Assembly: GCA_916613615.1 (NCBI GenBank)
Contig: OU744726.1
Coordinates: forward strand, 60,652,987-60,716,986
Direction of reading: 5' to 3'
Length of the DNA stretch: 64,000 nucleotides
Origin: Steromphala cineraria
Taxonomy: Eukaryota > Mollusca > Gastropoda > Trochida > Trochidae
Shown here: positions 36,241 through 49,558 of the stretch, piece after piece
How positions within the stretch are numbered: the first letter of the stretch is position 1
How the letters are laid out: each line of letters begins with the position of its first letter
Made by a program: the position numbers and the translations under genes
The notes under the pieces: model-generated
Database searches by the model: none
What the model was told of the DNA's origin: nothing
The model's input: only the letters and a program-made list of their open reading frames with translations

Positions 36241-36714
36241 CATAATAACCAGATATGAGCTCAATATTCTAAGTCAGTTTCATTCAGTATTTTTCTGGTT
36301 TTATTTATACATATAAATATGTTTATGTGAGAATATATTTGTAATTTCTTTGTTTCTCCCCTATTTTTAGAATAATTTAGTCTGTATGTCATTAGTAAAC
36401 AGGGAACTACATGTGTGTGACTATTAAGGAAACTATTAGTGATATGTTTAATACATTGTCAGTGATAAGGATATTTCTTAATTTAACTTGAACATATTTG
36501 AATAATTTTTGTCAATGTAGGTACATTAGAGAATCGTATGACTTGTTTAAAACTTTGGAAAAGAGAAAAATCATATATACGTTCATAAGCAGAAATAGAG
36601 TACATGAATGGTCAATTTGCAAATAAACACACCTACAAAACATATTTTACACCTTCATAAGCATTGATAAAAAGAATAATATTACACGGTTGTAATTGAT
36701 TAAACAGCCCTGCT
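36241..36714. other. Unassigned stretch between B and A'
   Basis: AT-rich, no gene seen. B/B' similarity fades before here and A' similarity begins about CTGCTTCTCAAAAGAGGG at 36710. Confidence 0.4.
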
Positions 36715-37773
36715 TCTCAAAAGAGGGTATCTAAAAATTATTTTTAGCATCAAGGTTATGCTTATATATATCAAAATAGTGATTTTTCAACTAATGTGGA
36801 GTTGTTATTTGAAATGTTGAGTTGCTAAATCATTGATTTGTATTTGAAATGAAATACCTTTACATTAACAAACATGCCTTGTGTAACAACAAGACCGCAA
36901 GGCCATACCAAAATGTGAAGATCTTTGTGTCTTGCATATTATTTGTTTTTAAGGAATTTGATATTTCATTTACTTTTTATTAATTTTTTCATTTATATCA
37001 GTTTTAACTGTTTGTTATATTAAACATGTCTTGTCATTTATAATATAAACGAGATTAAGCAAGTAGGCTATGTGTTGCTGTTTTACCATAGTAAGTTCCC
37101 TATTAAGTCTGAGAAGTACTAGAAAAATCAATGTAATAATCAATCAGTATGTCATTTTCAAGAGAAGGTTGCAATAGCAATTACAGAATAATGAATACAT
37201 CACGCAGTTCATAACACAAGCTGTCAATTACAAAATACAGTAGTCATCTTCTACAGAAGTTTAATAGATTTCTGACCGACCGATCTTCTCCATCCATCAG
37301 AGCCATATCAGTTCAGTTTATTGATACAGGTTATGAATTGACATTAGCTGTAAATATCACTTCATAATTGATTTCCCCTTACTGCCTGGTAACTTATAAA
37401 TTGACTTGCCTTGTATTGATTCTTGTAGACAAGTTATTAACAGTATGGATCTTATTAAATTGTATGGTAGCTGCTACTGACAATAGCAGTGACTGTTAAT
37501 GTATTAATGTCTTCTGGTATATTTTGATTGGGTTTATTGATAGGATTCAAAATTTCAATTTATGAAAATTATAAATTTTTGGATGTTCACTGTGAAACAA
37601 ACGTACGTCCGGTCAAATCCCTCTTTACCTTACAGGAATTTACTCATTAAACATTGGTTCTTACCATATAATCTTTATGAGATCATGTTGCATCACGGTT
37701 GATATTGATAGTAACAAATACTATAATTCCAACCTATGTTTATTACTCTAGCCGATCTATTCGTTCATTAACA

Positions 37774-37945
37774 CCGGATCAAGAGGTTTGTGTTTCGATC
37801 CCGCCAGGGTCTTTGTCTGCAGTAGAGAATTATTCTGCACGCAGTAAGGTTTGGGTGCAATGCTACACTGAATGTCAGCATGTGTGTAATATGTTTAATT
37901 TTAACCATTTTAATGTGAATGGTAAACCTGAATGAATGTGAATAA
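37774..37945 (+). mobile_element. SINE in A', head truncated
   Basis: Starts at GGATCAAGAGGTTTGTG (B-box-like GGTTTGTGTTTCGATCCC) and continues as in A and A''. The A-box half is lost with the 240-bp deletion. Confidence 0.7.
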
Positions 37946-38914
37946 TTATTTACTGTATCATCCTGACTGTGATTCGATGACTACGTTAAACATGTAAAGC
38001 TTTCTCAACCATTGTATTTTAGAGATTCAAAACATTTAGTTTTTTTAGAAAGAATTACATTAAAGATGTTCATGATTAAGGACATAGCTTGTATCACATA
38101 ACATATGAATGTATACTTGAACACAAAAATGGCCACCAAATAAATTATCAGCTTATATTATCATCTGTAGTGTCCTTAACGAGCCCATTTCCCAATGGGG
38201 ACGCAACGTGTATAATTTCTTCATTTTTCTAGCTTCATTTGTTTGACAAAATCATCCTTCTTAATATCATCTACTTGATTATGAACCCATCTGTAAATCC
38301 TTGGATTGCAGTTCTCAAGAGATACTACTTAGTCACTTGGAAAATTTACAAACGCTATTCTCATCTTGCTGTCAATGTGAAGTGCGTCATTATGTCAATG
38401 GCTTGATAAATACCACATTAAAGTGAGATCAGGCGCAAGAAATGCTTCATGGACAATTAGTTTTCTTCTGGAGTAGATAATAGTTGACTGAAGATTTCTA
38501 ACTATTGCTACAGGTAAACGTCGATCTTGCACTCATCAATCTTACTGCGAGATTATTTAACTATTACGTGGATAATTGGATACGAAATTGTAGTAAAATG
38601 TATCTCATTTTAATATGTTTTTACTGTTCTAATGAATTGATGGTCTGATATAACCACAATGTACCTAATGATTGGCAAGGGAGTATCTTTTGATAGTGAT
38701 ATGAATGTCAATAGTATATAAGAATGATATCGTCAAAATACTATTTATATTTACAACTAAGTGACTAGTGTGAGGTGTTTGCCAGTTGTTATGAATTAAT
38801 ATTAACATTTTTACTCCTTACGTTTACTGACCACGCCACAGATTAAAAGTTTAAATGTAGATTTATCATTTGTATGGCACCATCGTCTTTTAAACTCTTT
38901 AAAAGTTAACTTTT

Positions 38915-39125
38915 AGCTCATCAGGCCTGTAAGGCCCGATGAGTTATGACATGGCAAAGTGTTCACGTCTATCCGTACAGTTTGTGCATTTTCGACTTCT
39001 TCTCCAGATGCAAAGGGCCGAGAAAGCTGAAACTTTGAGTACAGACTACTTGACTAGAGAGGATTATTATTGGTAGCTTTGGTTGTCCTGTGGCCCTTGA
39101 TAAGTGCCACAGAGGCCAAGCCATT
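38915..39125 (+). repeat. Hairpin-ended dispersed repeat in A'
   Basis: AGCTCATCAGGCCTGTAAGG, then CCCGATGAGTTA, GTTTGTGCATTTTCGACTTC, CTGAAACTTTGAGTACAGAC. The orthologue of 9730-9930; the hairpin is better preserved here. Confidence 0.65.
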
Positions 39126-39899
39126 AAAATATATTTGCATCTACTGCTCTCGTAGCATAATTATGACTGAAATCACAGGGATCTCAAATTAATTACAAAA
39201 TCATTTAAAAAAAAAAATTCTCAATAATTGTCAATAACTGTTGAAATAGAGGATTGATACAAAACAATGTTTCCAGCAAATGGTCATTATCTAAGAATGC
39301 TTATTTGACCATTTTCATTTAAAATCTATAATCTTAAAAGTATTTTCTGGCTTTTATAAAGATTGGTAAGACAACATGGGTATTATCATAAATACTCATC
39401 TCTTTGAATCATTTACCAAGTGTTCACAAGAGTTCAAACTTGGTCATGTTGTTAATTATTAACTGCACAATCATCCCAGTATCAAGAACAGGCTTCGTTA
39501 AGTCAGTGATTCGATAAATATCACATTCGAATTTGCTGAAGCGTAAACAATTGGTAAATGGAGAGCTCTCTGGAATATTCATTTCATAAGATCCCAGCCG
39601 ATGATTTCCTTACAAAAGGACCAGGGATGGTTAACCACCACAGGGTTGGTTGGATAAATAGGACGAAGAGGGGATATCACACTCGTATTACAATCTAAGC
39701 AATCTGCAAAAAAGATGCTTATCAGAAGTGATATTGACCACACTGATGTTCACTGATCAAGAACTCTCAAGCTCTGTTGCACTCGTATTGCACTTGAGTT
39801 AAAGTAAATTAAAAGGTTTCATTTATGCATTGATACCGGTTCAAGTACAAAATGAATAGTAATATATTAAACAGTTGGATTACGTTTTTTAGGCATTTA

Positions 39900-40338
39900 C
39901 ATCCTGCTACAACAGCGTATAAGTCTCCGCTAATGCTACATCCTATCCCCTGATATCCTCCTATAGTCTTCTGTCGTATCGCTATATATAGCAAGCCAAT
40001 CAAATGATGCCCTTTCAGCGATAGCGGCAAACTAGTTTCTTGGCTTAGTTCCGCGTGCTCACCTCATGATTCAAATTAACCAACAGGAGTGCTATTAGAT
40101 AATAAATCTGATTCTCATTGCAGTCTCCCGCTAAGTTCCAAATCGCGCGGTCTTTTATTTCCACGTGCGACATAACAAGACAACAGTGTATGGAGTTCGA
40201 AAAAGTTCAACTGATAACAGACAGGCTATAAATAGCGCTGAGCAACCAGTCGTCAGCGATACAACAGAAGACTATAGAAGGATATCAGGGGATAGGTTGT
40301 AGCATTAGCGGAGACATATATGCTGATGTAGCAGGATG
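39900..40338. mobile_element. 439-bp MITE with long TIRs and 9-bp TSD (family M)
   Basis: TIRs of about 85 bp: left starts CATCCTGCTACAACAGCG and contains TATCCCCTGATATCCT, right ends TGATGTAGCAGGATG. Flanks are AGGCATTTA (39891-39899) and GGGCATTTA (40339-40347); A (11052) and A'' (47143) carry one GGGCATTTA, so the site and 9-bp duplication are confirmed. A 9-bp TSD with long TIRs fits Mutator-type MITEs (inference). The 240-bp interior is unique and less AT-rich; two minus-strand open frames overlap the TIRs but have no domain. Confidence 0.9.
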
Positions 40339-41486
40339 GGGCATTTACTGTTTGACATGTATCGGCAAAGTCAGAATGTAAAAGTGTTTCATTAACAAAA
40401 TGGTGTAATTTAATACGCAGTTTTTTTATAAATAGCGAATCCAGTTCCAAAGACACAAGATAGGATATACTTGCGTCAAAAAAGCAACACATGACATATA
40501 TTAACCTTGGCAAGAGATGTATTTAAAAAGAAAATGTCTCAAACATACGCAAGTTCTTTCTAACCTTACGAAACCCTAAGATGAATCCAGGGTACATGTA
40601 CATGTATGCGTAAAAACTCAGAAGATATAGAAATAAGATAAGTAAACATATTCATTTACGAAACTCTTGGTAGACCAATGTAGGTTAGATTCAATATTGT
40701 CTTTCTCCTTCTATAAACCTTACAACATTGAAGAATCATTGTCATCTTCTTGTTTATATATACAACACGCATAATCCTTGCTAGAATGAGCACATTGTAA
40801 ACATACGGATGCTTCAAATATAACAGTTATATCAGAGTGAACAAATAGAATTTTGATTGCACAATTGCATTCGATTGTTTATGCTTTGGCCAGTGAGGTA
40901 ATCGATGAATTATGTTTAATCTACAAAACTTACAAATTCAATTCTTGAAAATATTCTTGTTTCTCATCTGTAAAACAGTAATTCTATATTCTGGAAAGTC
41001 CTTAATAGCTTTCTTTATAATGCTCTTAACCCGTTCTCGTTCTCTGTGCCAGAAAGTTAAATGATGAATGAAAAACTTTGTGTTTGGTACGTATTCTCTT
41101 AAAACAAATTTCACACGTTTCATTAGCTTGTATATGAGTTTTATTATTACAGTTAAGTAGACTATCTCTATAGATTATCGTTTACGGATATAACCTTTCT
41201 GATGAAGTAAAACTTGTTGTGTCAATATGGCTACAACGTTGGCAAAAAACGGGTCATAATTTCGGAACATACATGTAAATGTAAACTGCTCAAAAGAAGT
41301 TAAGGGACAACCTATATGTCGCAGTGATATATTTATAGATGAAGAAACATTGCGTGACTGGCGGTGCTTCCATAGAGAGGATTGTTGCTTACAGTCTCGT
41401 TTGGAGCTTTTAAACAGAGAATAAACAGAAATGTGTTGAACCACACTGTAGCCAAAAAACCGAGTTCTTTCTCTATCAATATCTTC

Positions 41487-41560
41487 ATTCTCTCATCACA
41501 GAGGCAAACCATCTCATGAAATGTTGATCGAGCCTCTGTTCTTATTCGCCGGGTTTATCC
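41487..41560. repeat. MITE-H terminal remnant in A'
   Basis: CATTCTCTCATCACAGAGGC, then CATCTCATGAAATGTTGATC, GAGCCTCTGTTCTTATTCGC matches the TIR at the right end of 49858-50205 read in reverse. No second TIR seen. Confidence 0.55.
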
Positions 41561-41797
41561 AATTACCAACTTTCCCAATGCAATTGTGGTAATTGAAACA
41601 ATTGAAAAAGGTTGTTAATTAGACTTGAATGCAGACATTCAAGATTTTCAGATAAAGACCCTATTCTGGAAGTGTCTGATTGTGTATTTATCTCTTTGCA
41701 CATCGTCATTCATGACTGTCCTCAATGACGTTACAGAGAGTCCTCTTCGTAGTGTCTTGATATTTAAAGACTTTGTTGACTTCAGATTTTGTGATGA

Positions 41798-41956
41798 AAA
41801 GGTAAGGTGATTTTGAATTTAACGCCACTATCAAGAGTATTTCACTTATAACACGGCTGCTAGTATTACTGCAGGGAGAAAGCCCCCAGCACTTTTGCGG
41901 TTATGTGTTGTGGTGAAACGGACTTCGAACCACGGACCTCTTGATCCGAAGCCAGG
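41798..41956 (-). mobile_element. Decayed SINE in A', orthologous to 13981-14278
   Basis: Follows TTTGTGATGA, the same target as in A. Retains the 3' part (ATAACACGGCTGCTAGTA, TGTTGTGGTGAAAC) and part of the head (GAACCACGGACCTCTTGATC) but has lost the middle and the right-hand TSD. Confidence 0.75.
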
Positions 41957-43623
41957 CGCTTGATCTTTAATCAAACAATAAGGTGCGAATAAATAAATTC
42001 CATTAACTTTACAGATTCGATATTTGTTTGAGGTTACAAAAGTTAGTACTGGTATATCAAACAGTAAATTTCATAAGTGTAACATTACGCACATATTCAT
42101 TTGATTCAAACAAAATATATGTAAGATCTTTCATCAACACTAAACAGTAAATTTTAGTTGTAATTAAAGCTTTGTCTAACTAAACATAATGAACAGAAAT
42201 GAAATCACTTATTGAGATTTTGCAATGTTAAAAAAATACAGAGCAGCTCAATTAATATATTGATGAAGCAATTTTAGGTACATGTAAACCGACTACAACT
42301 TTTTGTTTTTGGTATGTAAAGTTGTTAGAAAGCTCATAAAGTAAGTCAAATCCAATTTTTAAAAATCATAACCTTTGTTAAATGTCAAGGACAAATGTCT
42401 TATATAAAAGTACGTAGCATGATGTAGCAAGGAGGTATACAAGTCCATAAGAGAATCATCGTCATTCAACGTACTCATTGTTCTAGACAGAAAAATTATG
42501 GATAAGGTCAAATTATTGAGTTATTAGTCTAGCTTGCTTCGAGTCAGACATTATCGCCGTTAGACCTGTCATCTTTTAAATCACCTTTTCAATAGTGGTT
42601 TCAATGTGTTAATCAGCCTTTTTATTGTCAATTTAGTAGTTTAGCCAAAATGCATTTAAGTACATTTTAAGATTCAGGCCAACCCCATATCAAATATTTC
42701 TTGAGTATGAATTATATTTAGCAAGTATGTGTTACTGTTTCACCATAGTGAGTTCCCTATCAAGTCTGAGAAGTACTAGAAAAATCAATGTAATAATCAA
42801 TCAGTATGTCATTCTCAAGAGAAAGTTGCAATAGCAATTACAGAATAAAGAATACATCACGCGGTTAATAACACAAGCTGTCAATTAAAAAATACAGTTA
42901 TCATCTTCTACAGCAGTTAAATAGATTTCTGACCGACTGATCTTCTCCATCCATCAGAGCTAGATCAGTTCAGTTTATTGATACAGGTTATGAATTGACA
43001 TTAGCGATAAATATCACTTCATAATTGCTTTCCCCTTACTGCCTGGTAACTTATAAATTGATTTGCCCTTTTATTGATTGTTGTAGACAAATTATTAACA
43101 ATATGGATCATGTTAAATTGTATTGTAGATGCTACTTACAATAGAGGTAACTGTTTATGTATCAACATCTTCTGGTATATTTTCAATGGGTTTATTGATA
43201 GGATTTAAAATTTCAACTAATGAAAACTATAATATGTGGATGTTCAAACGAAAATTATATACGTTCTGTCATTCCTTTGTACCGTACAGGAATTAACTCA
43301 CTAAACATTGATCTTGTATCGAGTAAGCTTAATAAATTAAATTTGCATCATTGTTAATTTCGATAAAAACAACAACTATAATTCCTTACGATGTTTATTA
43401 CTCTAGCTGATCTATTCGTTCATTGAAAAGTAATTTGTTGTCGGTTTTTGCTCTGTTTTGTTTGTATTATTTCAAGATCAAATCAAATCAGGAATAAGTC
43501 TTTGCAAAATGAAGTAATGTCTCACAACATTTTCGAGTTTCAAATTTCTACAAATGTGCTATGCATGTACATGTGGCATTCGTGTGCAATCTACAAAGAT
43601 ATCACTATACTTTATATAAACTT

Positions 43624-43850
43624 GGAGCGGATAGCGCAGCGCTAAGCGCTTTTCGGCATCGGATCAAGAGGTTTGTATTTCGATCCCGCCAGGGTCTTGG
43701 CAACTTTGTCTGCAGTAGAGAACTATTTTGCACGCAGTAAGGTTTGGGTGCAATGCTACACTGAATGTCAGCATGTGTGTAATATGTTTAATTTGAAACA
43801 ACCATTTTCATGTGAATGGCAAACCTGAATTAATGTGAATAATTATTAAC
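43624..43850 (+). mobile_element. SINE in A'' with best-preserved tRNA-like head
   Basis: GGAGCGGATAGCGCAGCGCT, then AAGCGCTTTTCGGC, and B-box-like GGTTTGTATTTCGATCCC. The body carries TGCACGCAGTAAGGTTTGG. The 3' side is cut by the Tc1-like insertion at 43855. Confidence 0.8.
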
Positions 43851-43854
43851 TGTA

Positions 43855-45286
43855 CACTAAACCCCAAAAGAAACTTTCCACTCATTCAAATTTACATTGA
43901 AAAATAACAAGACACGGTTTTCTATCCTAACAACATTTTATCTAATACTGAATCATTTGCACATCATCTTACTTCATTTGTTTCGCAATAACTCGTTTAT
44001 CTTACAGCCAGGAAACGTTTTATTAACACTGGTGTGAAATGTTAATTTCCATTTTTAAGAGATCAAAGTTTCTGATCATATGTTAATGAATTTATGGAGT
44101 CCATAGTCCATAGAGGATCAATAGTCATCAATACTTCGTATGTCCACCTTCAGCTGTTATGCACACAAACACTCGACGTCTCATTGATGTCGTGAGACGT
44201 CTGACGGTGGCTTTTGGGATGTTCCCCCATTCATCCTGTAGGGCTTGTTCCAGCTGCCTCAGGTTGACTGGAGGGTTTTCTCTATTCCTGATTCGCCTCC
44301 CTAGGCAGTCCCACATGTGTTCAATTGGAGATCGATCAGGAGAACGTGACGGCCACGGCAAGACGTTGACGTTATTGTTGTTCAGGAATGTTGACACTGC
44401 TCTTGCTGAATGTGCAGGCGTGTTATCATGTTGAAACACAGTTCCCGGGTGATTCTGAAGAAATGGCAACACAACAGGACGAAGAACTTGATCAATGTAT
44501 CTTTGCGCAGTCATGTTACCCATAACGATTAATGGCGACTTGTTTTCTCCTCGGAAACGCGGGCTCTGCCATCATGCTTATATAAACAAAACCTACTTTC
44601 ATCGGTGAACATAACATTTCGCCAATCACGAAGCTGCCACCGTCGTACACGTTTTGTCCAGATTAATTGGTTATGTCGATGTTGACGTGTCAACGTATGG
44701 CCACAGTAAGGTCGACGGGCCCGAATACCTGCTGCTCTTAACCCCCTTCTGGCGGTTGATTGACTAAGCACCCTTCCGAGAGCCGTAGACGCAGATTCTG
44801 CAACTGTCAGGAATCGATTTCGGAGATGGAGAGTTCTTAAGTATCGGTCTTCCCGACGTGATGTCACACGTGGTCTACCTGTACGCGATCTATCTAATGT
44901 TTCATCGAATTTTCGATGGTTTTTCGATGACAGCCAAATAAGAACATTTGAAGCACCCATGTCCTTCATACCCAAGGCCCTGCCGCGCTGTTCTGGGGTC
45001 AATCTAGGCATTTTAAAATTGGTTTTATATGACCTGGCTCACATGTGAATTGATCGCTTGCTAACTCGCTTTCAATAATGAATGTGCAAAACAATGATCA
45101 AAGAAAAACGTGTTTTCTCAGTTTTCAACAAAAGTCATGAAAATCATGTACATAATCAATTTCTGAGATGAACAACTGAAATGTTACCTTTTGGCGACCT
45201 GTTTCCATAAAACTTAACATTTAGCTAAAGTAAATTAAGAATGTATTTGAATTCTGAAAATGGATAGTTTCTTTTGGGGTTTAGTA
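43855..45286 (-). mobile_element. Tc1-type DNA transposon, 1432 bp, inactive
   Basis: TIRs of about 28 bp: left CACTAAACCCCAAAAGAAAC, right complement (GTTTCTTTTGGGGTTTAGTA). TA flanks both sides (43853-43854, 45287-45288). The unoccupied site is seen in A (8782-8790, AACTTTATCATCC) and A' (ACTGTATCATCC near 37963), so a single TA was duplicated. The element carries one broken transposase frame on the minus strand. Its GC content is visibly higher than the neighbours'. Confidence 0.95.
44128..45011 (-). pseudogene. Tc1-family transposase, two frames, internally deleted
   Basis: Begins MPRLTPEQRGRALGMKDMGA (45011). The N-terminal part (45011-44529, 160 codons) has the helix-turn-helix region, shortened, the GRPRVTSRREDRYLR segment and WRNVMFTDESRFCL with the first catalytic Asp. 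The second part (44523-44128) has VFQHDNTPAHSA with the second Asp and SPDRSPIEHMWD with the Glu; 34 residues lie between Asp and Glu, so DD34E as in Tc1. The join near 44530 lost a block of residues where the family has its GGGSVMVWG-type segment, and shifts frame. A second loss removes part of the first DNA-binding helix (after MGASNV). Such a protein cuts and pastes its own element at TA sites; this copy cannot be functional as written. Confidence 0.9.
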
Positions 45287-46244
45287 TATCATCTTGTCTG
45301 TCATTTGACGACTACATTTAACATATATAGCTTTCTCAACCATCGTATTTTAGAGATTCAAACCATTTTGTCATTTCAGAAAGAATTAAATTAAAGATGT
45401 TCATGTTAAAGGACTTAGCTTATATCACAAAACATATGAATGTTTACATGTACGTGTATATAGAAAAGGCCATCAAAACAAATCTAAACTTATAATATTA
45501 TCTTTAGTGTCCTTATAGGGTCCACTTCACAATGTATATAATTTCTTCATTTTTCTAGCTTCATTTGTTTGACAAAATCGTCCTTCTTAATATCCTCTAC
45601 TTGATTATGAACCCATCTGTAAATCCTTGGATTGCAGTTCTCAAGAGATAGTACTTAGTCACTTGGAAAATTTACAAACGCTACTCTCATCTTGCTGTCA
45701 ATGGGAAGTGCTTCATTATGTCAATGGTTTGATTAATATAACATTAAAGTGAGATCAGGCGCATGAAACGCTTCATTTTTTTTCTGGAGTAGATAATAGT
45801 TGACTAAAGATTTTTAACTTTTGTAACAGGTTCACTTATCTTACGGTTGGCTATGCACTCATCAGTCTTACCGGGAGATTATTTAACTATCACGTGGATA
45901 ATTGGATACGAAATTGTAGTAAAAATGTATCTCATTTATTTTATCACTTCTCCAGTGAATTCATTGCCTGATATAACCACAGTGTACTTTATGATATGCA
46001 AAGGGAGTATTGTTTGATAGTGATATGAATGTCAATAGTAAATATAACAGTGATATAGTCAGACCGCTATTTACATTAATAAGTGACTGTTGTGAAGTTT
46101 CACATATAACAGCGCTTATGAATTAATATTACAATTATTACTGCTTATTTTTACTGACCACACCACAGATTAAAAGTTTTAATGAAATATGTATCATTTG
46201 TATGGCAACTATCGTCTTTGAAACTCTTTAAAAGTTAACTTTTT

Positions 46245-46460
46245 AGCTCATCAGGCCTGTAAGGCCCGATGAGTTATGACATGGCAAAGTGTTCACGCCT
46301 ATCCATACAGTTTGTGCATTTTCGACTTCTTCTCCAGAAGCAAAGGGCCCAGAAAGCGGAAACTTTGAGTATAGACTCCTTGACTAGACAGGATTATAAT
46401 TGGTAGCTTTGGTTGTCCTGTGGCCCTTAATAAGTGCCACAGAAGCCAAGCCCTTAAAAT
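46245..46460 (+). repeat. Hairpin-ended dispersed repeat in A''
   Basis: The orthologue of 9730-9930 and 38915-39125: AGCTCATCAGGCCTGTAAGG, CCCGATGAGTTATGACATGG. Confidence 0.65.
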
Positions 46461-49400
46461 GTATTTGCATCCACTGCTCTCGTAGCATAAATAGGACTGA
46501 AATCACAGGAATCTCAGATTAAGTACAAAATCATTAAAAAAGAATTTTTTCTCAATAATTGTCAATAACTGTTGAAATAGAGGATTGATACAAAACAATA
46601 TTTCCAGCAAATGGTCATTATCAAAGAATGCTTATTTTCATTTAAAATATATAATCTTAAAAGTATTATCTGCCTTTTATAAAGCTTGGTAAGACAAAAT
46701 GGGTATTAACAATAAATACTCATCTCTTTGAATCATTTATCAAGTGTTCACAAGAGTTCACACTGAGTCACGTTGTTAATTATAAACTACACAATCATCC
46801 CAGTATCAAGAACAGGCCTCGTTAAGTAAGTGATTCGAAAAATATCACATTCGAGTATCCTGAAGCGTAAACAATTGGTTAATGGAAAGCTCTGAAGTTC
46901 ATAATTTCATAAGATCCCAAGAGTATTACGAGAAAACCAGATGGTTGGTTAACCACCGCAGGGTTGGTTGGATATATAGGACGAAGAGGGGATATCACAC
47001 TCCTACATATGTATTACAAGCTTATCAATATGCAAAAAGATGCTTATCAGAAAGGATATTGACCACACTGATGTTCACGGATCAAGAACTCTCAAGCACT
47101 GTTGCACTCATATTGCACTTGACAGTTGAAAGGATGTTTTTGGGCATTTATTGTTTGACATGTTTGACATGGATCAGCAACGTCAGAATGTAAAAGTGTT
47201 TCAGAGACAAAATGGTATAATTTAATACACATTTTTTTTCATAAATAGGGAATCCAATTCCAAAGACATAAGAGAGGAGATACTTCTTTTTAAGGCAGAA
47301 ACGCAACAAATGACATATACATGTATAAACGTTTGCAAGAAAAGTATTTTTAGAGAGTAATTCTCAAATATACACAAGTTCGTTCTTATCTTAAGGAAAA
47401 CCTTGGTCTTACAAAGAATCCAGACTGTTCAATCCAGGGTACATGTAAATGTATGCGTCAAAACTTATCAGAAGGTATAGAAATCAAATAAATAAACATA
47501 TTTATTAACGAAACTCTTGTTAGACCAAAGTAGGTTTGATTCCATATTGTCTTTCTTATTCTTTAAACCTTAAAACATTGAAGAATCATTGTCATCTTCT
47601 TTATATATATACAACACGAAGAATCCTTGCTAGAATGAGCACATTGTAAACAAACGGATGCTTCTTACATAAAGGTGTTATCAGAATGATCAAATAGGAT
47701 TTCGATTGTACAATTGCATTCAACTGTTAATGCTTGTCCAGTGAGAAAATCGATGAATTTTGTTTAATCTACAACATTTACAAGTACAATTTCTGTAATG
47801 TTGTTATACAAGACAACGAGCAAAATGTTTATCAAAGGAATCAAAGAGAACATGTTCTTGTTCCCCATCTGTAAAACAGTATTTCTATATTCTGGAAAGT
47901 CCTTAATCAATGTAATAGTTAATAGATTTCTATAATGCTCTTTAACCGTTCTCGTGTGCCAGAAAGTTAAATGGCGATTAAAAAACTATGTGTAAGGTAC
48001 GCACTCTTTTAAACCAAAATTGACACGTTTCATTAGCTTGTATCTGAGTTTTATTTAACAGTAGTGGAGTAGACAATCTCCATAAATTATCATATATGGA
48101 TATTGCCTTTCTGATGAAGTAAAACTTGTTGTGTCAATATGATTACAACATTGGCATGGAATGGGTCACAATTTCGTGACATAAATGGAAAAAAAAAGGT
48201 TAAGAAGTTAAGGGATAAACCTACATTTCGTTGTGTCCAACTCCAAACTTCCCATTTCCATTGGGATAATTGCAATAAGTTTGTCTCTCTTTAAAAGTTA
48301 TTTATGCAAAACGGCTATTCTAGACAGAACATGATGTTAACGGGCATTAAATCTCTCCATTGAAAACCATTTGACAGCATTTAAATATTAAATGTCATTA
48401 TTACCTCCAATATCACTGTCTTCAATTAGACATTAATGCAGATATTCAAGAACTTAAGAAAAGGACCTATTTGTTGAAGTGATTTCTGGTTGTTTTGTTT
48501 TTCTCACTGCACATTGTCATTAAGGACTGTCAATGATGTTACAGAGTGTCCGCTTCGCAGTGTCTTGATATTTATAGACTTTGCTGAATTTAGATTTTGC
48601 GATGAAGCGTTCGTTCCTTATCATTTGAACTTCAATCAAACATTGAGGTGCGAATAAATAATTCCATTAACTTTACAGGATCAATATTTGTTGGCGGAAA
48701 CTAAAGTTATTTTTTATTTATCTAACAGTACCTTTCATAAATGTAACATTACCCACAAATTAATTTGATGCAACCGAAATATATGTAAGATCATCACTAA
48801 ACATCGAATTTTAGTTTTAATCTTTGTGTAACTAGACATGAAGAAGAAAACAGAAATAAAATCGTTTATTGAGAATGTGCAATGTTAAAAAAATGCAAAG
48901 CAGCTCAATTAATATTTTGAGAAAGCAGTTTTAGGTACAAGCAAAAAGACTACAACTTTTTGTGTTTGGTATTTAAATTAAGTTCATAAAGTAAGTCAAA
49001 TCCTTTTTTTAAATCATAACCTTTGTTAAATGTCAAGGACAAATTTCTTATATAATGGTACGTAGCATGATATGACAAGGAGGTATAAAAGTCAATGAGA
49101 GAATCATCTTCATTTTACATACTCATTGTTCAAGACATAAATATTATTGATAAGGTCATATTGTTGAGTTATTAGTCTAGGCTGCTTCAAGTCAGACATT
49201 ATCGACTTCAGACCTGTCAGATTTTAAATCACTTTTTGTAAAGTGGTATCATAGTATTAATCAGCCCTTTTTATTGTCAATTTTATATTTTAGCCAAAAA
49301 GCATTAAAGTACATTTTAGGATTCAGGCCAACCTCATGTCCTTTATTGACATAGTTTTAATTTTTGAATTTAAGTGAGTTATTTACTAACTATATGCTTT

Positions 49401-49558
49401 TCTTGCTTTTCTGTGTAATCATAAACAGCTATGCTTAAAAAGTAGTAATATGCTACCTTACTTTCTTATTATAACGTGCCAAATTGGAGCTGCTCGTTAT
49501 GAATCATCGAAAAATTTATAAACAATAAAAGATAAGTTTAAAAAAAATGATATGATGT

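Larger units (their letters stand above)
36715..42692 (+). repeat. Segmental duplication block A' (copy 2)
   Basis: Colinear with A from 7230 to about 14990. It ends at AGGCCAACCCCAT and runs at once into A'' (which starts at the equivalent of A position 7605), so A' lost its B part or arose by an A-only tandem duplication. It lacks the F1, F2 and integrase insertions of A, and lacks about 240 bp equivalent to 8361-8600 of A. It carries its own 439-bp MITE. Confidence 0.9.

Noticed and set aside
43448..43645. 65-codon frame in A''
   Set aside because: The equivalent in A has an early in-frame stop, and the 3' part lies in the SINE.
43624..43700. Functional tRNA gene
   Set aside because: A- and B-box-like motifs are present, but no good acceptor or anticodon stem can be formed and the sequence continues into a SINE body repeated in other blocks.
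44159..44434. 91-codon plus-strand frame
   Set aside because: Antisense shadow of the Tc1 transposase.
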